Source: Litorivita pollutaquae (GTDB taxonomy: Bacteria > Pseudomonadota > Alphaproteobacteria > Rhodobacterales > Rhodobacteraceae). Taken from it: 42,033 nucleotides of DNA. The translations under genes and the position numbers were made by a program. Below are positions 26,001 to 33,282 of this stretch, in pieces; the stretch's first letter is position 1; every line of letters starts with the position of its first letter. The DNA lies in contig NZ_KZ826494.1 of the NCBI RefSeq assembly GCF_003205515.1, positions 1 through 42,033 on the forward strand. The letters are read 5' to 3'. Under the pieces are notes generated by a model. It ran no database searches. It was given only the letters and a program-made list of their open reading frames with translations, and was not told the DNA's origin.

Positions 26001-26548
26001 GACGCCGAAATAGAACAACATGAAAAGCGTTGGCAACAGCAGGACCAAACTGATCGCGACTATTGGAACCAGGCGGTCGAGACAGGCAGATAGTGTGCGT
26101 TGATCCCCGAGGGATAGGCGGCTCGGGCGGTGATTTTCGCCACGACGGGGGGATTCTGAAAGAGCAGCATCGCGGCAAATGGGTTTCGGGCCTTGGCAAC
26201 GTGGTTCACGCCACCAACTGTGCGCACTATCGTCTGAGCTACGGCTACAGAAAAGCAAAAGAAACGCTGGCTGCCGTACATCGCCATGGGCGACGCGGAC
26301 TGCGCGAACGCGGTGGCAGAACCAAGGACGGCCTCGGATTTGCAGTCCACCAACACCTTTGAGAGGGTGGACGGCCATTATAATATCCTCAACGGCTCGA
26401 AATCGCTTATTTCCAACGAACGCTGGCCGATCTGGGATTCATCGTCGCCAGAACCGACACCACACAGGGTGCCCAAGGTACTGGATGCCAAATGTATTGC
26501 GATGATGGTGGTCGGGACCGAAAAAAGAACGGGTTTGCGCCGGGCAAG
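26001..26548 (+). pseudogene. Acyl-CoA dehydrogenase, frameshifted and cut by an IS remnant
   Basis: Piecing three frames together gives an acyl-CoA dehydrogenase N-terminal half. EIEQHEKRWQQQDQTDRDYW leads to GGSGGDFRHDGGILKEQHRG, then GLGNVVHATNCAHYRLSYG. After a frameshift comes KQKKRWLPYIAMGDADCANA, followed by EPRTASDLQSTNTFERVDGH and LNGSKSLISN. Another shift gives LADLGFIVARTDTTQGAQGT, and another CIAMMVVGTE. The FAD and substrate motifs (TEPG-x-x-SDL, NG-x-K-x-x-I-S-N) are recognisable but mutated. The coding sequence stops at about 26545, where it joins IS3 OrfB sequence. The C-terminal half with the catalytic Glu is gone. It directly follows the racemase gene. Confidence 0.85.
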
Positions 26549-26786
26549 CTGATGCAAAACGGTTTCGTCGAAAGCATCAACGGTGTCATGAGAGACGAAC
26601 GTCTGAATGAGAACCTGTTCGACAACCTGCGCCAAGCCCGCCAATTGATCGCACCGATTTGAACCACCACCGCCCACTTTCCAGCCTCACCGGAAGGACG
26701 CCAGCAGAATCTGCTAACTGGTCAAAGAAAGACCAAAACCTGAACAGAGCTAACCTAAATTAGCGGACCCAATGGGGAGCAGGTCA
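26541..26786 (+). mobile_element. Right end and 3' orfB of the IS407-like IS3-family element
   Basis: GKLMQNGFVESINGVMRDER, then LNENLFDNLRQARQLIA, is the OrfB region around the third catalytic residue. After a short deletion and frameshift it resumes as DLNHHRPLSSLTGRTPAESA and a tail ending at TAG. GGGGAGCAGGTCA at 26774-26786 is the exact inverse of the left end at 14778-14790. The adjoining 24 bases also match, with GTCCG and TTAGGTTAG in common. The 5' part is missing. The flanking tetramers differ (TAGG before the left end, ATAT after the right). Confidence 0.85.
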
Positions 26787-26892
26787 ATATGAACAGGCTC
26801 GATAAAGTCGCTCGGGAAGAATTAAGCAGTCTCCGGAAAAACCGGGGCGGTCCAGTTTAAGAGCGCCACCATTCGTGGCTAATAGGATGAAC

Positions 26893-26932
26893 ATTTCATA
26901 AACCTGTCGTGCGACTGTAGGTCTCTTGTCAC
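26893..26932 (+). promoter_or_regulatory. Four tandem PhoB-box-like half sites upstream of phoD
   Basis: Seven-base units ATTTCAT, CTGTCGT, CTGTAGG and TTGTCAC start at 26893, 26904, 26915 and 26926, exactly 11 bases apart. The PhoB half-site consensus is CTGTCAT with the same 11-base period. They match at 5, 6, 4 and 5 of 7 positions. The array ends 51 bases before the phoD start. It probably makes the phoD-phoX pair phosphate-starvation inducible. Confidence 0.65.
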
Positions 26933-26983
26933 AAGTGTTGGCCAAATTTTGGAGAGTTTCCGCCAACCCTCGGAGTTTCCTTC

Positions 26984-28519
26984 ATGCCACAAATTACGTT
27001 TTCGCGCCGTCAGGCCCTATTGGGTAGCGCCGCGCTAGGTGCCTCATTGGCCATGCCATCCCTGTCGCGCGCACAGTCACGCCCCCTGATTACGCACGGC
27101 GTTATGTCGGGCGATGTCGCTCACGATGGAGCTGTCATTTGGGGGAGAGCCGACCGCGAGGCGAATATGTTGGTTGAATGGGCCACAACCGAAAATATGT
27201 CGAACTCTCAGGCGGTTCCGCCTTTGGCTGTTGGCACGCCGACGGATTTTTCTGGCAAACTTGCGCTGACTGGATTGCCGAGCGATCAGGATATTTTTTA
27301 CCGTGTCACGATGGTGGATCTGGCTGACGGCACACCGTCAGAGCCAACCACGGGCCAGTTCCGAACCGCGCCTATGGGAAATCGTGACATCAGCTTCGTA
27401 TGGTCGGGAGATACCGCAGGGCAAGGTTGGGGCATTGACGAAGACCGTGGGGGCATGACCACTTACGCCACCATGTTGAACCATGCACCGGACTTTTTCC
27501 TGCACTCTGGCGATACGGTTTATGCCGATGGGCCACTGCAAGAAGAGGTCGAGCTGGCAGATGGTACCACTTGGAAAAATATCGTCACACCAGCCAAGTC
27601 GAAGGTCGCCGAAACACTGGACGAATTCCGTGGCCAACATCTTTATAACTACCTGGACCACAATGTGCGGGCCTTCAATGCCGCCGTCCCGATCATCTCT
27701 CAGTGGGATGATCATGAGGTCACGAACAACTGGTATCCCAATGAAGTTCTGACCAATGATGACCGCTACACTGTGAAATCCATGCAAGTTCTCAGGTCGC
27801 GCTCGGCACAGGCATTTCACGATATGATGCCAACCCGACAGACCCTAAGCGAACCAAAGAGAATTTATCGCAAGGTGTCATATGGGCCCCTGTTGGACAT
27901 CTTCGTCATCGACATGCGCACATACCGCGGTGACAACACACCAAATACCGAGGTTGAAGGCGCGCCGTTTCTTGGCACCGAACAGCTTGCTTGGCTGAAG
28001 CGGGAAATGGTGAAATCAACCGCCACATGGAAGGTGATCGCCTCGGATATGCCAATCGGCATGATGGTCCGCGATGGCAAAACCAATATGGAAAATAGCG
28101 CGAATGGCGACGGTCCCGTACTTGGCCGCGAGCAGGATATTGCGGCAGTACTGTCGTTTATCAAAACCGCGCAGATCACAAATACGGTCTGGCTGACGGC
28201 TGATGTGCATTATACTGCGGCGCATCATTACTCCCCCGATCGCGCAGTGTTTCAGGACTTCGATCCGTTCTGGGAATTTGTCTCTGGACCGCTTCACGCG
28301 GGTACGTTTGGTCCGTCCGACTACGACAACACTTTCGGACCAGAGGTTCTTTTTGCCAAGCATCCCGAAGCGGGACAAGCGAACCTGCCGCCCAGCGATG
28401 GGCTCCAGTTTTTTGGCAAGGTCGATATCGCAGCAGACACAAGCGTGATGACGGTGCGCCTCATGGATAGCGCTGACGTGGAGCTGTGGTCTGTCGAGTT
28501 GGAGCCGAAAACTTCATAG
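26984..28519 (+). CDS. phoD: Alkaline phosphatase D (PhoD family), Tat-exported
   Basis: A 511-residue phosphodiesterase/monoesterase of the PhoD family that releases phosphate from organic phosphate outside the inner membrane. A twin-arginine signal opens it (FSRRQALLGSAALGASLAMP, cleavage near SRA at residues 29-31). The mature N-terminal domain starts PLITHGVMSGDVAHDGAVIW. Metal-ligand motifs are SGDTAGQG near residue 145, HSGDTVYADG near 174, QWDDHEVTNNW near 242 and TADVHYTAAHHY near 406. The length is normal. A PhoB-box-like array precedes it and another phosphatase gene follows. Confidence 0.95.
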   Translation: MPQITFSRRQALLGSAALGASLAMPSLSRAQSRPLITHGVMSGDVAHDGAVIWGRADREANMLVEWATTENMSNSQAVPPLAVGTPTDFSGKLALTGLPSDQDIFYRVTMVDLADGTPSEPTTGQFRTAPMGNRDISFVWSGDTAGQGWGIDEDRGGMTTYATMLNHAPDFFLHSGDTVYADGPLQEEVELADGTTWKNIVTPAKSKVAETLDEFRGQHLYNYLDHNVRAFNAAVPIISQWDDHEVTNNWYPNEVLTNDDRYTVKSMQVLRSRSAQAFHDMMPTRQTLSEPKRIYRKVSYGPLLDIFVIDMRTYRGDNTPNTEVEGAPFLGTEQLAWLKREMVKSTATWKVIASDMPIGMMVRDGKTNMENSANGDGPVLGREQDIAAVLSFIKTAQITNTVWLTADVHYTAAHHYSPDRAVFQDFDPFWEFVSGPLHAGTFGPSDYDNTFGPEVLFAKHPEAGQANLPPSDGLQFFGKVDIAADTSVMTVRLMDSADVELWSVELEPKTS

Positions 28520-28594
28520 GCTCTGCTTGGCACAGCGTCATAAATCCGAAGAATTCGCATTGTATGTAAACGAGCATAATCCGGCCACGAAGGT

Positions 28595-28611
28595 CGGTGT
28601 GATTTAGAGCA
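28595..28611 (+). other. Possible hairpin between phoD and phoX
   Basis: CCGGCC, five bases, then GGTCGG forms a 6-pair stem with one G-T pair, followed by TGTGATTT. At most this is a weak or partial terminator in the 111-base gap. No second PhoB-like repeat was found in that gap, so phoX is probably read through from phoD. Confidence 0.3.
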
Positions 28612-28630
28612 ATATCAGAAAGCCACAATC

Positions 28631-30511
28631 ATGAACAATCAAGATAACGCGAACCTCTCTTGGGACGAGTACGACGAACTGCGCGATCCGCGCCCGGACA
28701 ACAACGACTTCGATGCTGTTGTCGAACGTGCCGTCTCTCGTCGCGGTTTCTTGGGCGGCGCTTTGGCATTCGGGTCAGGGGCCGCCGTCATGGGAACCGG
28801 CCTGTTCGGTTCAGCAACATCAGCGCGGGCGCAAGGGTCTGCATTTGCGTTTCAGCCTATCGGCATTGCGACTGATTTCGACATTCATGTGCCGCAAGGC
28901 TACCAGTGGAAAACTCTGGTGCGTTGGGGCGATGCACTGTTCTCGGATGCCGAGGGGGCCTATTCGCCCCAAAACGGTGTTCCATCGGATCTATCAGACA
29001 GGGTCTTTGGCGAAAACACAGACGGGATGGAAACCTTTGTTGATGGTGACAAGATCATCTTGGCGATCAACTCTGAATACGCCAACCCTAAGATAAATCT
29101 GCCAGCGGATGCTGATGGCGTGCCACAATCCGCAGATCAGGTGCAGATGCTCAAGAATATTCAGGGCGTGACCGTTCTCGAAGTTGCCGATCAGGGTGAC
29201 GGATACCAAGTCGTTGTCGACAGCCCATATACCCGCCGCATCACGCATGAAACTCAAATGATCATGGACGGCCCGGCCAATGGTTCTGAGCTTATGCGCA
29301 CCAATGCCGATCCGGAAGGGATGTCTCCGAAGGGCACCATGAACAACTGTGGTTCCGGTAAGACGCTATGGGGCACGTATCTGACCTGCGAAGAGAATTT
29401 TAACGGCTACTTTGGCGTTACGGGTGAGCGCGAAGCCACCGAGGGCGAAGCCCGTTACGGAATTGGTGGCGAAGGTCGCTACGCCTACGAAAAATTCGAC
29501 GCGCGGTTTGATCTATCCAAAGAGCCGAACGAGCCTAATCGTCACGGGTGGGTCACCGAGATCAACCCGTTGGACCCGCAATCAACGCCTGTCAAACACA
29601 CTGCTCTGGGCCGTTTCAAGCATGAGAATGCTGAAATGGTGCAGGCCAATGACGGCCGGATCGTTGTCTATATGGGCGACGATGAGCGCGGCGAGTTCAT
29701 GTATAAATACGTTTCAAATGGAACCTGGGCAGAAGGCCAGCCGACTGATGGTCTGCTCAGCGATGGCACGCTGTATGTTGCGAAGTTCAACGACGACATG
29801 TCGGGTGAATGGTTGCCACTGACACCTGAAACCACGGGTATGGATATGGCACAGATGCTTGTTTTTGCGCGTATGGCAGGATCCAAAGTCGGAGCGACCA
29901 CAATGGATCGCCCTGAATGGATCGCGGCCAACCCTTTGCGGGTCGAGGCGTATTGCGCACTGACCAACAATAAAAACCGTGGCGTTAAGCCGAACGCGGG
30001 CGGTGACGAAACCCCTGTCAGCGGTCCGAACCCCCGCGAGACCAATAACTTTGGTCAAATCGTTCGCTGGCGGCCTGCTGGCGAAGATCACGGTGCGACC
30101 GACTTCACATGGGATCTGTATGTCATGGCGGGCAACCCAACCGTTTACGACAACAAATACGCCGGATCTGACAACGTGAATGAAGGCAATATGTTCAATT
30201 CGCCTGATGGCATGGCGTTCTCTTCTGACGGTATGTTGTGGATCCAGACTGATGGCGATGACAGTAACGAGGAACAGTTTGAAGGTCAGGGCAACAACCA
30301 GATGCTGGTCGGCGATCCTGAAACGGGAGAGATTGCTCGCTTTTTGACTGCGCCCAACGGCGCCGAAGTGACTGGCCTGACGTGGTCGCCTGACCGCAAA
30401 GTTGCCTTTGTTGGTATTCAGCATCCAGGCGGTTCATGGCCCGACAATGCGGGCAAACCGCGCTCTTCGGTTATTTCTGTCTGGCGCGAAGATGGCGCAA
30501 CTATCGGCTGA
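28631..30511 (+). CDS. phoX: PhoX-family alkaline phosphatase (DUF839), Tat-exported
   Basis: A 626-residue phosphatase. An N-terminal stretch of about 33 residues precedes the Tat signal SRRGFLGGALAFGSGAAVMG, as is usual for PhoX, with cleavage near SARA-QG. The core carries NNCGSGKTLWGTYLTCEENF near residues 237-256, the family hallmark with the conserved Cys and Glu that serve the Fe/Ca site. GRFKHENAEMV, VVYMGDDERGEFMYKYVS and FNSPDGMAFSSDGMLWIQTD are also typical. PhoX enzymes use calcium and iron, whereas PhoD uses a related but distinct centre. The pair gives overlapping access to organic phosphate, a common marine strategy. Confidence 0.95.
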   Translation: MNNQDNANLSWDEYDELRDPRPDNNDFDAVVERAVSRRGFLGGALAFGSGAAVMGTGLFGSATSARAQGSAFAFQPIGIATDFDIHVPQGYQWKTLVRWGDALFSDAEGAYSPQNGVPSDLSDRVFGENTDGMETFVDGDKIILAINSEYANPKINLPADADGVPQSADQVQMLKNIQGVTVLEVADQGDGYQVVVDSPYTRRITHETQMIMDGPANGSELMRTNADPEGMSPKGTMNNCGSGKTLWGTYLTCEENFNGYFGVTGEREATEGEARYGIGGEGRYAYEKFDARFDLSKEPNEPNRHGWVTEINPLDPQSTPVKHTALGRFKHENAEMVQANDGRIVVYMGDDERGEFMYKYVSNGTWAEGQPTDGLLSDGTLYVAKFNDDMSGEWLPLTPETTGMDMAQMLVFARMAGSKVGATTMDRPEWIAANPLRVEAYCALTNNKNRGVKPNAGGDETPVSGPNPRETNNFGQIVRWRPAGEDHGATDFTWDLYVMAGNPTVYDNKYAGSDNVNEGNMFNSPDGMAFSSDGMLWIQTDGDDSNEEQFEGQGNNQMLVGDPETGEIARFLTAPNGAEVTGLTWSPDRKVAFVGIQHPGGSWPDNAGKPRSSVISVWREDGATIG

Positions 30512-30535
30512 TTGATGTCAGTTTTGAAAGCCAAA

Positions 30536-30579
30536 GGCGGGCGGATTACACAGCAGTGTAGCCCGCCCGGCACCGTTTT
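30536..30579 (+). terminator. Terminator after phoX
   Basis: GGCGGGC (30536-30542) pairs with GCCCGCC (30561-30567), and inside it TACAC/GTGTA closes an AGCA loop. GTTTT follows within 10 bases. It lies 25 bases after the phoX stop and would end rightward transcription. Confidence 0.7.
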
Positions 30580-30591
30580 GAGCACAAAACG
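30574..30591. repeat. Perfect 7-bp hairpin CGTTTTG-AGCA-CAAAACG
   Basis: The stem pairs 30574-30580 with 30585-30591 around the loop AGCA, the same loop as in the terminator just before it. It may be a second terminator arm serving either strand. It abuts the left end of the IS1595-type element. Confidence 0.5.
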
Positions 30592-30601
30592 CCTTTAACT
30601 A

Positions 30602-31660
30602 TTGGGGGTGTCCGCACATCATGTTGGTTCCCTTCAGCTTAAACTGAAAAGGCCTATATTTCTCCGCCCTTCCAACGGTAAAATACTCTTGCTACATCAT
30701 GATTTCCGCCGCTTCCTCGTTAATCTCGACAGGTTGAACCCGGCCCAGATCGAGGACGCCCAGACAAAGATCCGGGATCTCCGGCGAAAGATGGCAGCGA
30801 TCTCCGAGATCGAAGCGCGGACAAACCGAGAATACAAGTGTCCATCCTGCGGCGATAATCGGTGCCAGAAGTGGGGACGAATGCGAACCAAGATCCAGCG
30901 CTATCGGTGCAAGGGTTGCATGAAGACCTATTCAGGCCGAACCGGGTCCGCCATCGGGCGTATACATAGACCTGACCTTTTTATGGTAGCCCTGAGGGAC
31001 ATGCTGGGCACCTCCGTGCCGCTGTCAGTGCGGAATCTCGCGCGTCAACTCGGACTCAATAAATACACGTTCTGGCGCTGGCGGATGTTGGTTTTTTCGA
31101 TCATCGGCACCGGCGGGGCGACGCGTTTTTCAGGTATCGTCGAGGCGGATAAAACCTACCAGCGAGAGGCGCGCAAGGGATCGCGGGAATGGGTGCGGCA
31201 CTTTGCTGATCCGAAAAAGGTCGCGCCGCCGCCCCGCCCCCGTTGGGAAGACTTCACGACGCAGGGATTGAAGATGATGCTGGGTCTTTCAAGGTGGCAG
31301 CTCCCCATTCTCACGGTCGCAGACCGTGGCGGTGCCCGCCATTTCGAACGCCTGCCGAACCGTAAAAGCGTCACACTGGAACGCGAAATCAAGCCTCTGG
31401 TGCCGAGCGATTCCGTGCTATGGTCGGAGTATCAACGGCTATGAAAGTCTCGCGGCGAGAGGTGGCATTGAGCACTTCGTAGTAGGCAGTAAGCTCGGAA
31501 CGCGGGTCGCGGCGGGCTGCTATCACATCCAGAATGTAAACTCGCTCCATGCCCGCTATGGTCGGTTTATCAAACCATTCTGTGGCCCTGCCACAAGGAA
31601 CCTCGAAGGTTACATCCGCTGGCTGGAGGTGCGGCTTGCCGGACTGCGGAGATTGTCTGG
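30602..31660 (+). pseudogene. IS1595-family transposase with a frameshift
   Basis: The first frame runs to a stop at 31442-31444. It has the IS1595 N-terminal zinc ribbon (CPSCGDNRCQKWGRM, then RYRCKGCMKTYSGRTGS), the helix-turn-helix LSVRNLARQLGLNKYTFWRW and the first catalytic region GIVEADKTYQREARKG. Around 31425 the similarity passes to another frame. It continues GYESLAARGGIEHFVVGSKL, then CYHIQNVNSLHARYGRFIKP and NLEGYIRWLEVRLAGLRRL, which completes the fold up to the last catalytic residue. The SDGY-type second-Asp region sits at the shift and is damaged. Transposition by this copy is unlikely. The true start is probably an ATG or other codon inside the first frame. Confidence 0.8.
30604..31660 (+). 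mobile_element. IS1595-family element, degenerate, right end not found
   Basis: The element seems to begin at GGGGGTGTCCGCACATCATG (30604-30623), an IS1595-type left end. It carries one transposase gene in two frames (described separately). I could not find the matching inverse (CATGATGTGCGGACACCCCC) downstream, so the right end is probably deleted. The 3' boundary given here is only where transposase similarity stops. It separates phoX from the racemase/ABC operon. Confidence 0.7.
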
Positions 31661-31810
31661 GCACCTTAAACACAGGACGGCGAACGAAAGCGATGTCCGC
31701 TCTGAGCCCATTTTGACGGATGCTGCAGCCCGTATAAATGGCGGCTTCCGGAAGCTTTTCGGGCGTTCACCAATAGTCTTCAATGCCAATCATTCGTCCG
31801 GTTTTGAACT

Positions 31811-32446
31811 TTACTTAGCCAAAAGAAATGCAAGTTGCGCGGCAGATGTGACGCCATCAATAAGCCGTACAGGTTCCTCTTCACAAAAATATGCCGGAAT
31901 ATGGACCATACCAGCGCACCCGAGAACCACGACGTCAACCTTGTCTTCAGCGACAGCACGTTTGATTTCCCCCACCACGGCCGGCGCGGTTCCGGCGGGG
32001 TCTGTTTCCAGGTCTAAAACCGGGACGCCACACGCGCGGACGCGGGCCAGTTTGGATGTAAATCCGTAGGCGTGGATGTTGTCTTCCAGAATGGGCACAG
32101 AAACGGCCAAACTGGTCACAACTGAAAAACGCCCGCCTGCCAGAACCGCCATGTGATAGGCCGCTTGGCCGATGCCAATGACAGGACAGGCGGCGATTTC
32201 GCGGGCGGCGTCCAGTCCCGTGTCATCAAAGCAGCCGATGATAATCGCCTGCGCGCCTGCATCAGATGCTTTGCGAACAAGCGCCAACAAGGGTGGGATG
32301 CAGGCTGCGCCGTCCGCAGATCCCTGGATCGCGGCGGGCCCATCACGGGATGTCCAGCCTTCCACCACGACGCCCGCTTTGGATGCTGTTTCCACCATTG
32401 CTTGGGTCATGGCTTCCGTGCTGTTGGGGTTGATCAGGACGATCAT
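31811..32446 (-). CDS. Asp/Glu/hydantoin racemase family protein
   Basis: A 211-residue protein of the Asp/Glu racemase fold, hydantoin-racemase (HyuA/DCG1) branch. It begins MIVLINPNSTEAMTQAMVET, the family N-terminus. The two catalytic cysteines are Cys72 in IIIGCFDDTGLDAAR and Cys177 in VVLGCAGM, about 105 residues apart as expected for cofactor-independent racemases. Its start codon overlaps the stop of the upstream permease gene, so it is the last gene of the ABC operon. The importer therefore probably brings in an amino acid, hydantoin or related amide with a stereocentre, not only polyamines. Confidence 0.88.
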   Translation of the reverse strand: MIVLINPNSTEAMTQAMVETASKAGVVVEGWTSRDGPAAIQGSADGAACIPPLLALVRKASDAGAQAIIIGCFDDTGLDAAREIAACPVIGIGQAAYHMAVLAGGRFSVVTSLAVSVPILEDNIHAYGFTSKLARVRACGVPVLDLETDPAGTAPAVVGEIKRAVAEDKVDVVVLGCAGMVHIPAYFCEEEPVRLIDGVTSAAQLAFLLAK

Positions 32447-33282
32447 CAGACGGCCTTACCGGCATCGCTGCCTGCGCGCGCTTTGCGGCGATTGCTGAGG
32501 CGTGCGAGAGCGAGGAACGCTCCGATGATCAACAGCGAGAACAGCGTCGTCAGCGTGCCAAGCGCATACAGCACAGGCGAGGTCACATTGGTCGTCATCC
32601 CGTAAATCTCAAGCGGCAAGGTGTTGTAGCTGCCCGCCGTCAACAAAGTGCGCGCGAATTCGTCATAGCTCAGCGTGAAACCAAACAAGGCGACGCCAAT
32701 CAGCGAGGGTGCGATGATCGGCAACACAACATAGCGGATTGTTTGCCATGGGGATGCCCCAAGATCGCGGGCGGCTTCTTCAAAGCTTTTGTCGAAACGG
32801 TTGAAGACGGCGAACATGATCAGCAAGCCAAATGGCAGCGTCCATGTCAGTTGCGCGCCAAAACCGGAGCTCGTCCAATGCACGTTGAGCCCGCTTTGCG
32901 AAAACAATAGGCCCACGCCCAGCGACACAAGGATCGACGGGATCACCAGCGCCGTGATGATCAGGTAAAACAGAATGCCCGAGCCTGCGAATTTCTTGCG
33001 AAAGGCCAAGCCGCCCATGACCGAGACGACCACTGTTGTGACCATGACCATCAGGCCCAACGCGATGGAACGACGAAAGCTGCCCCAGATGTCGCCGACG
33101 GCCTGTTGTTCGAACAAGTCATAGAACCAATACAGAGACACGCCGCGCATCGGGAAGGTCAGCCCACCCCCCTCACCTTGGAACGATAATATGCCAATCG
33201 TCAGGGTCGGACCGTAAAGGAACAGCACAAACAGCGCGAAGAACGCGGAAAGGATATAGAATGATCTTGGGCGCGGCTCCAT
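32446..33282 (-). CDS. Spermidine/putrescine-type ABC permease (PotC-like)
   Basis: A 278-residue permease with about six membrane segments starting FYILSAFFALFVLFLYGPTL. The coupling loop EAARDLGASPWQTIRYVVLP is near residues 169-188. A much longer frame exists upstream, but it is antisense to the neighbouring permease. The ATG at 33282 shares one base with that gene's stop (TAATG) and is taken as the start. It partners the PotB-like permease upstream. Confidence 0.93.
   Translation of the reverse strand: MEPRPRSFYILSAFFALFVLFLYGPTLTIGILSFQGEGGGLTFPMRGVSLYWFYDLFEQQAVGDIWGSFRRSIALGLMVMVTTVVVSVMGGLAFRKKFAGSGILFYLIITALVIPSILVSLGVGLLFSQSGLNVHWTSSGFGAQLTWTLPFGLLIMFAVFNRFDKSFEEAARDLGASPWQTIRYVVLPIIAPSLIGVALFGFTLSYDEFARTLLTAGSYNTLPLEIYGMTTNVTSPVLYALGTLTTLFSLLIIGAFLALARLSNRRKARAGSDAGKAV

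Noticed and set aside
26060-26356. A leftward frame with hydrophobic, protein-like text opposite the acyl-CoA dehydrogenase remnant
   Set aside because: It looked at first like a membrane protein, but the rightward strand gives a recognisable acyl-CoA dehydrogenase over the same bases, so the leftward frame is a shadow.
25311-26378. A 355-residue leftward frame
   Set aside because: It lies antisense to the racemase gene and the dehydrogenase remnant and has no recognisable domain.
28519-28631. Search for a second PhoB box before phoX
   Set aside because: Only an isolated GCGTCAT is present. No second half site occurs at the 11-base spacing.
29714-30424. A 236-residue leftward frame
   Set aside because: It is antisense to phoX and shows no domain or ribosome site.
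31680-31800. GC-rich stretch resembling part of the 37500-37620 gap
   Set aside because: Both contain a GGAAGC stretch followed by TTCGGGC, but by eye the overall alignment is too poor to claim a repeat family.
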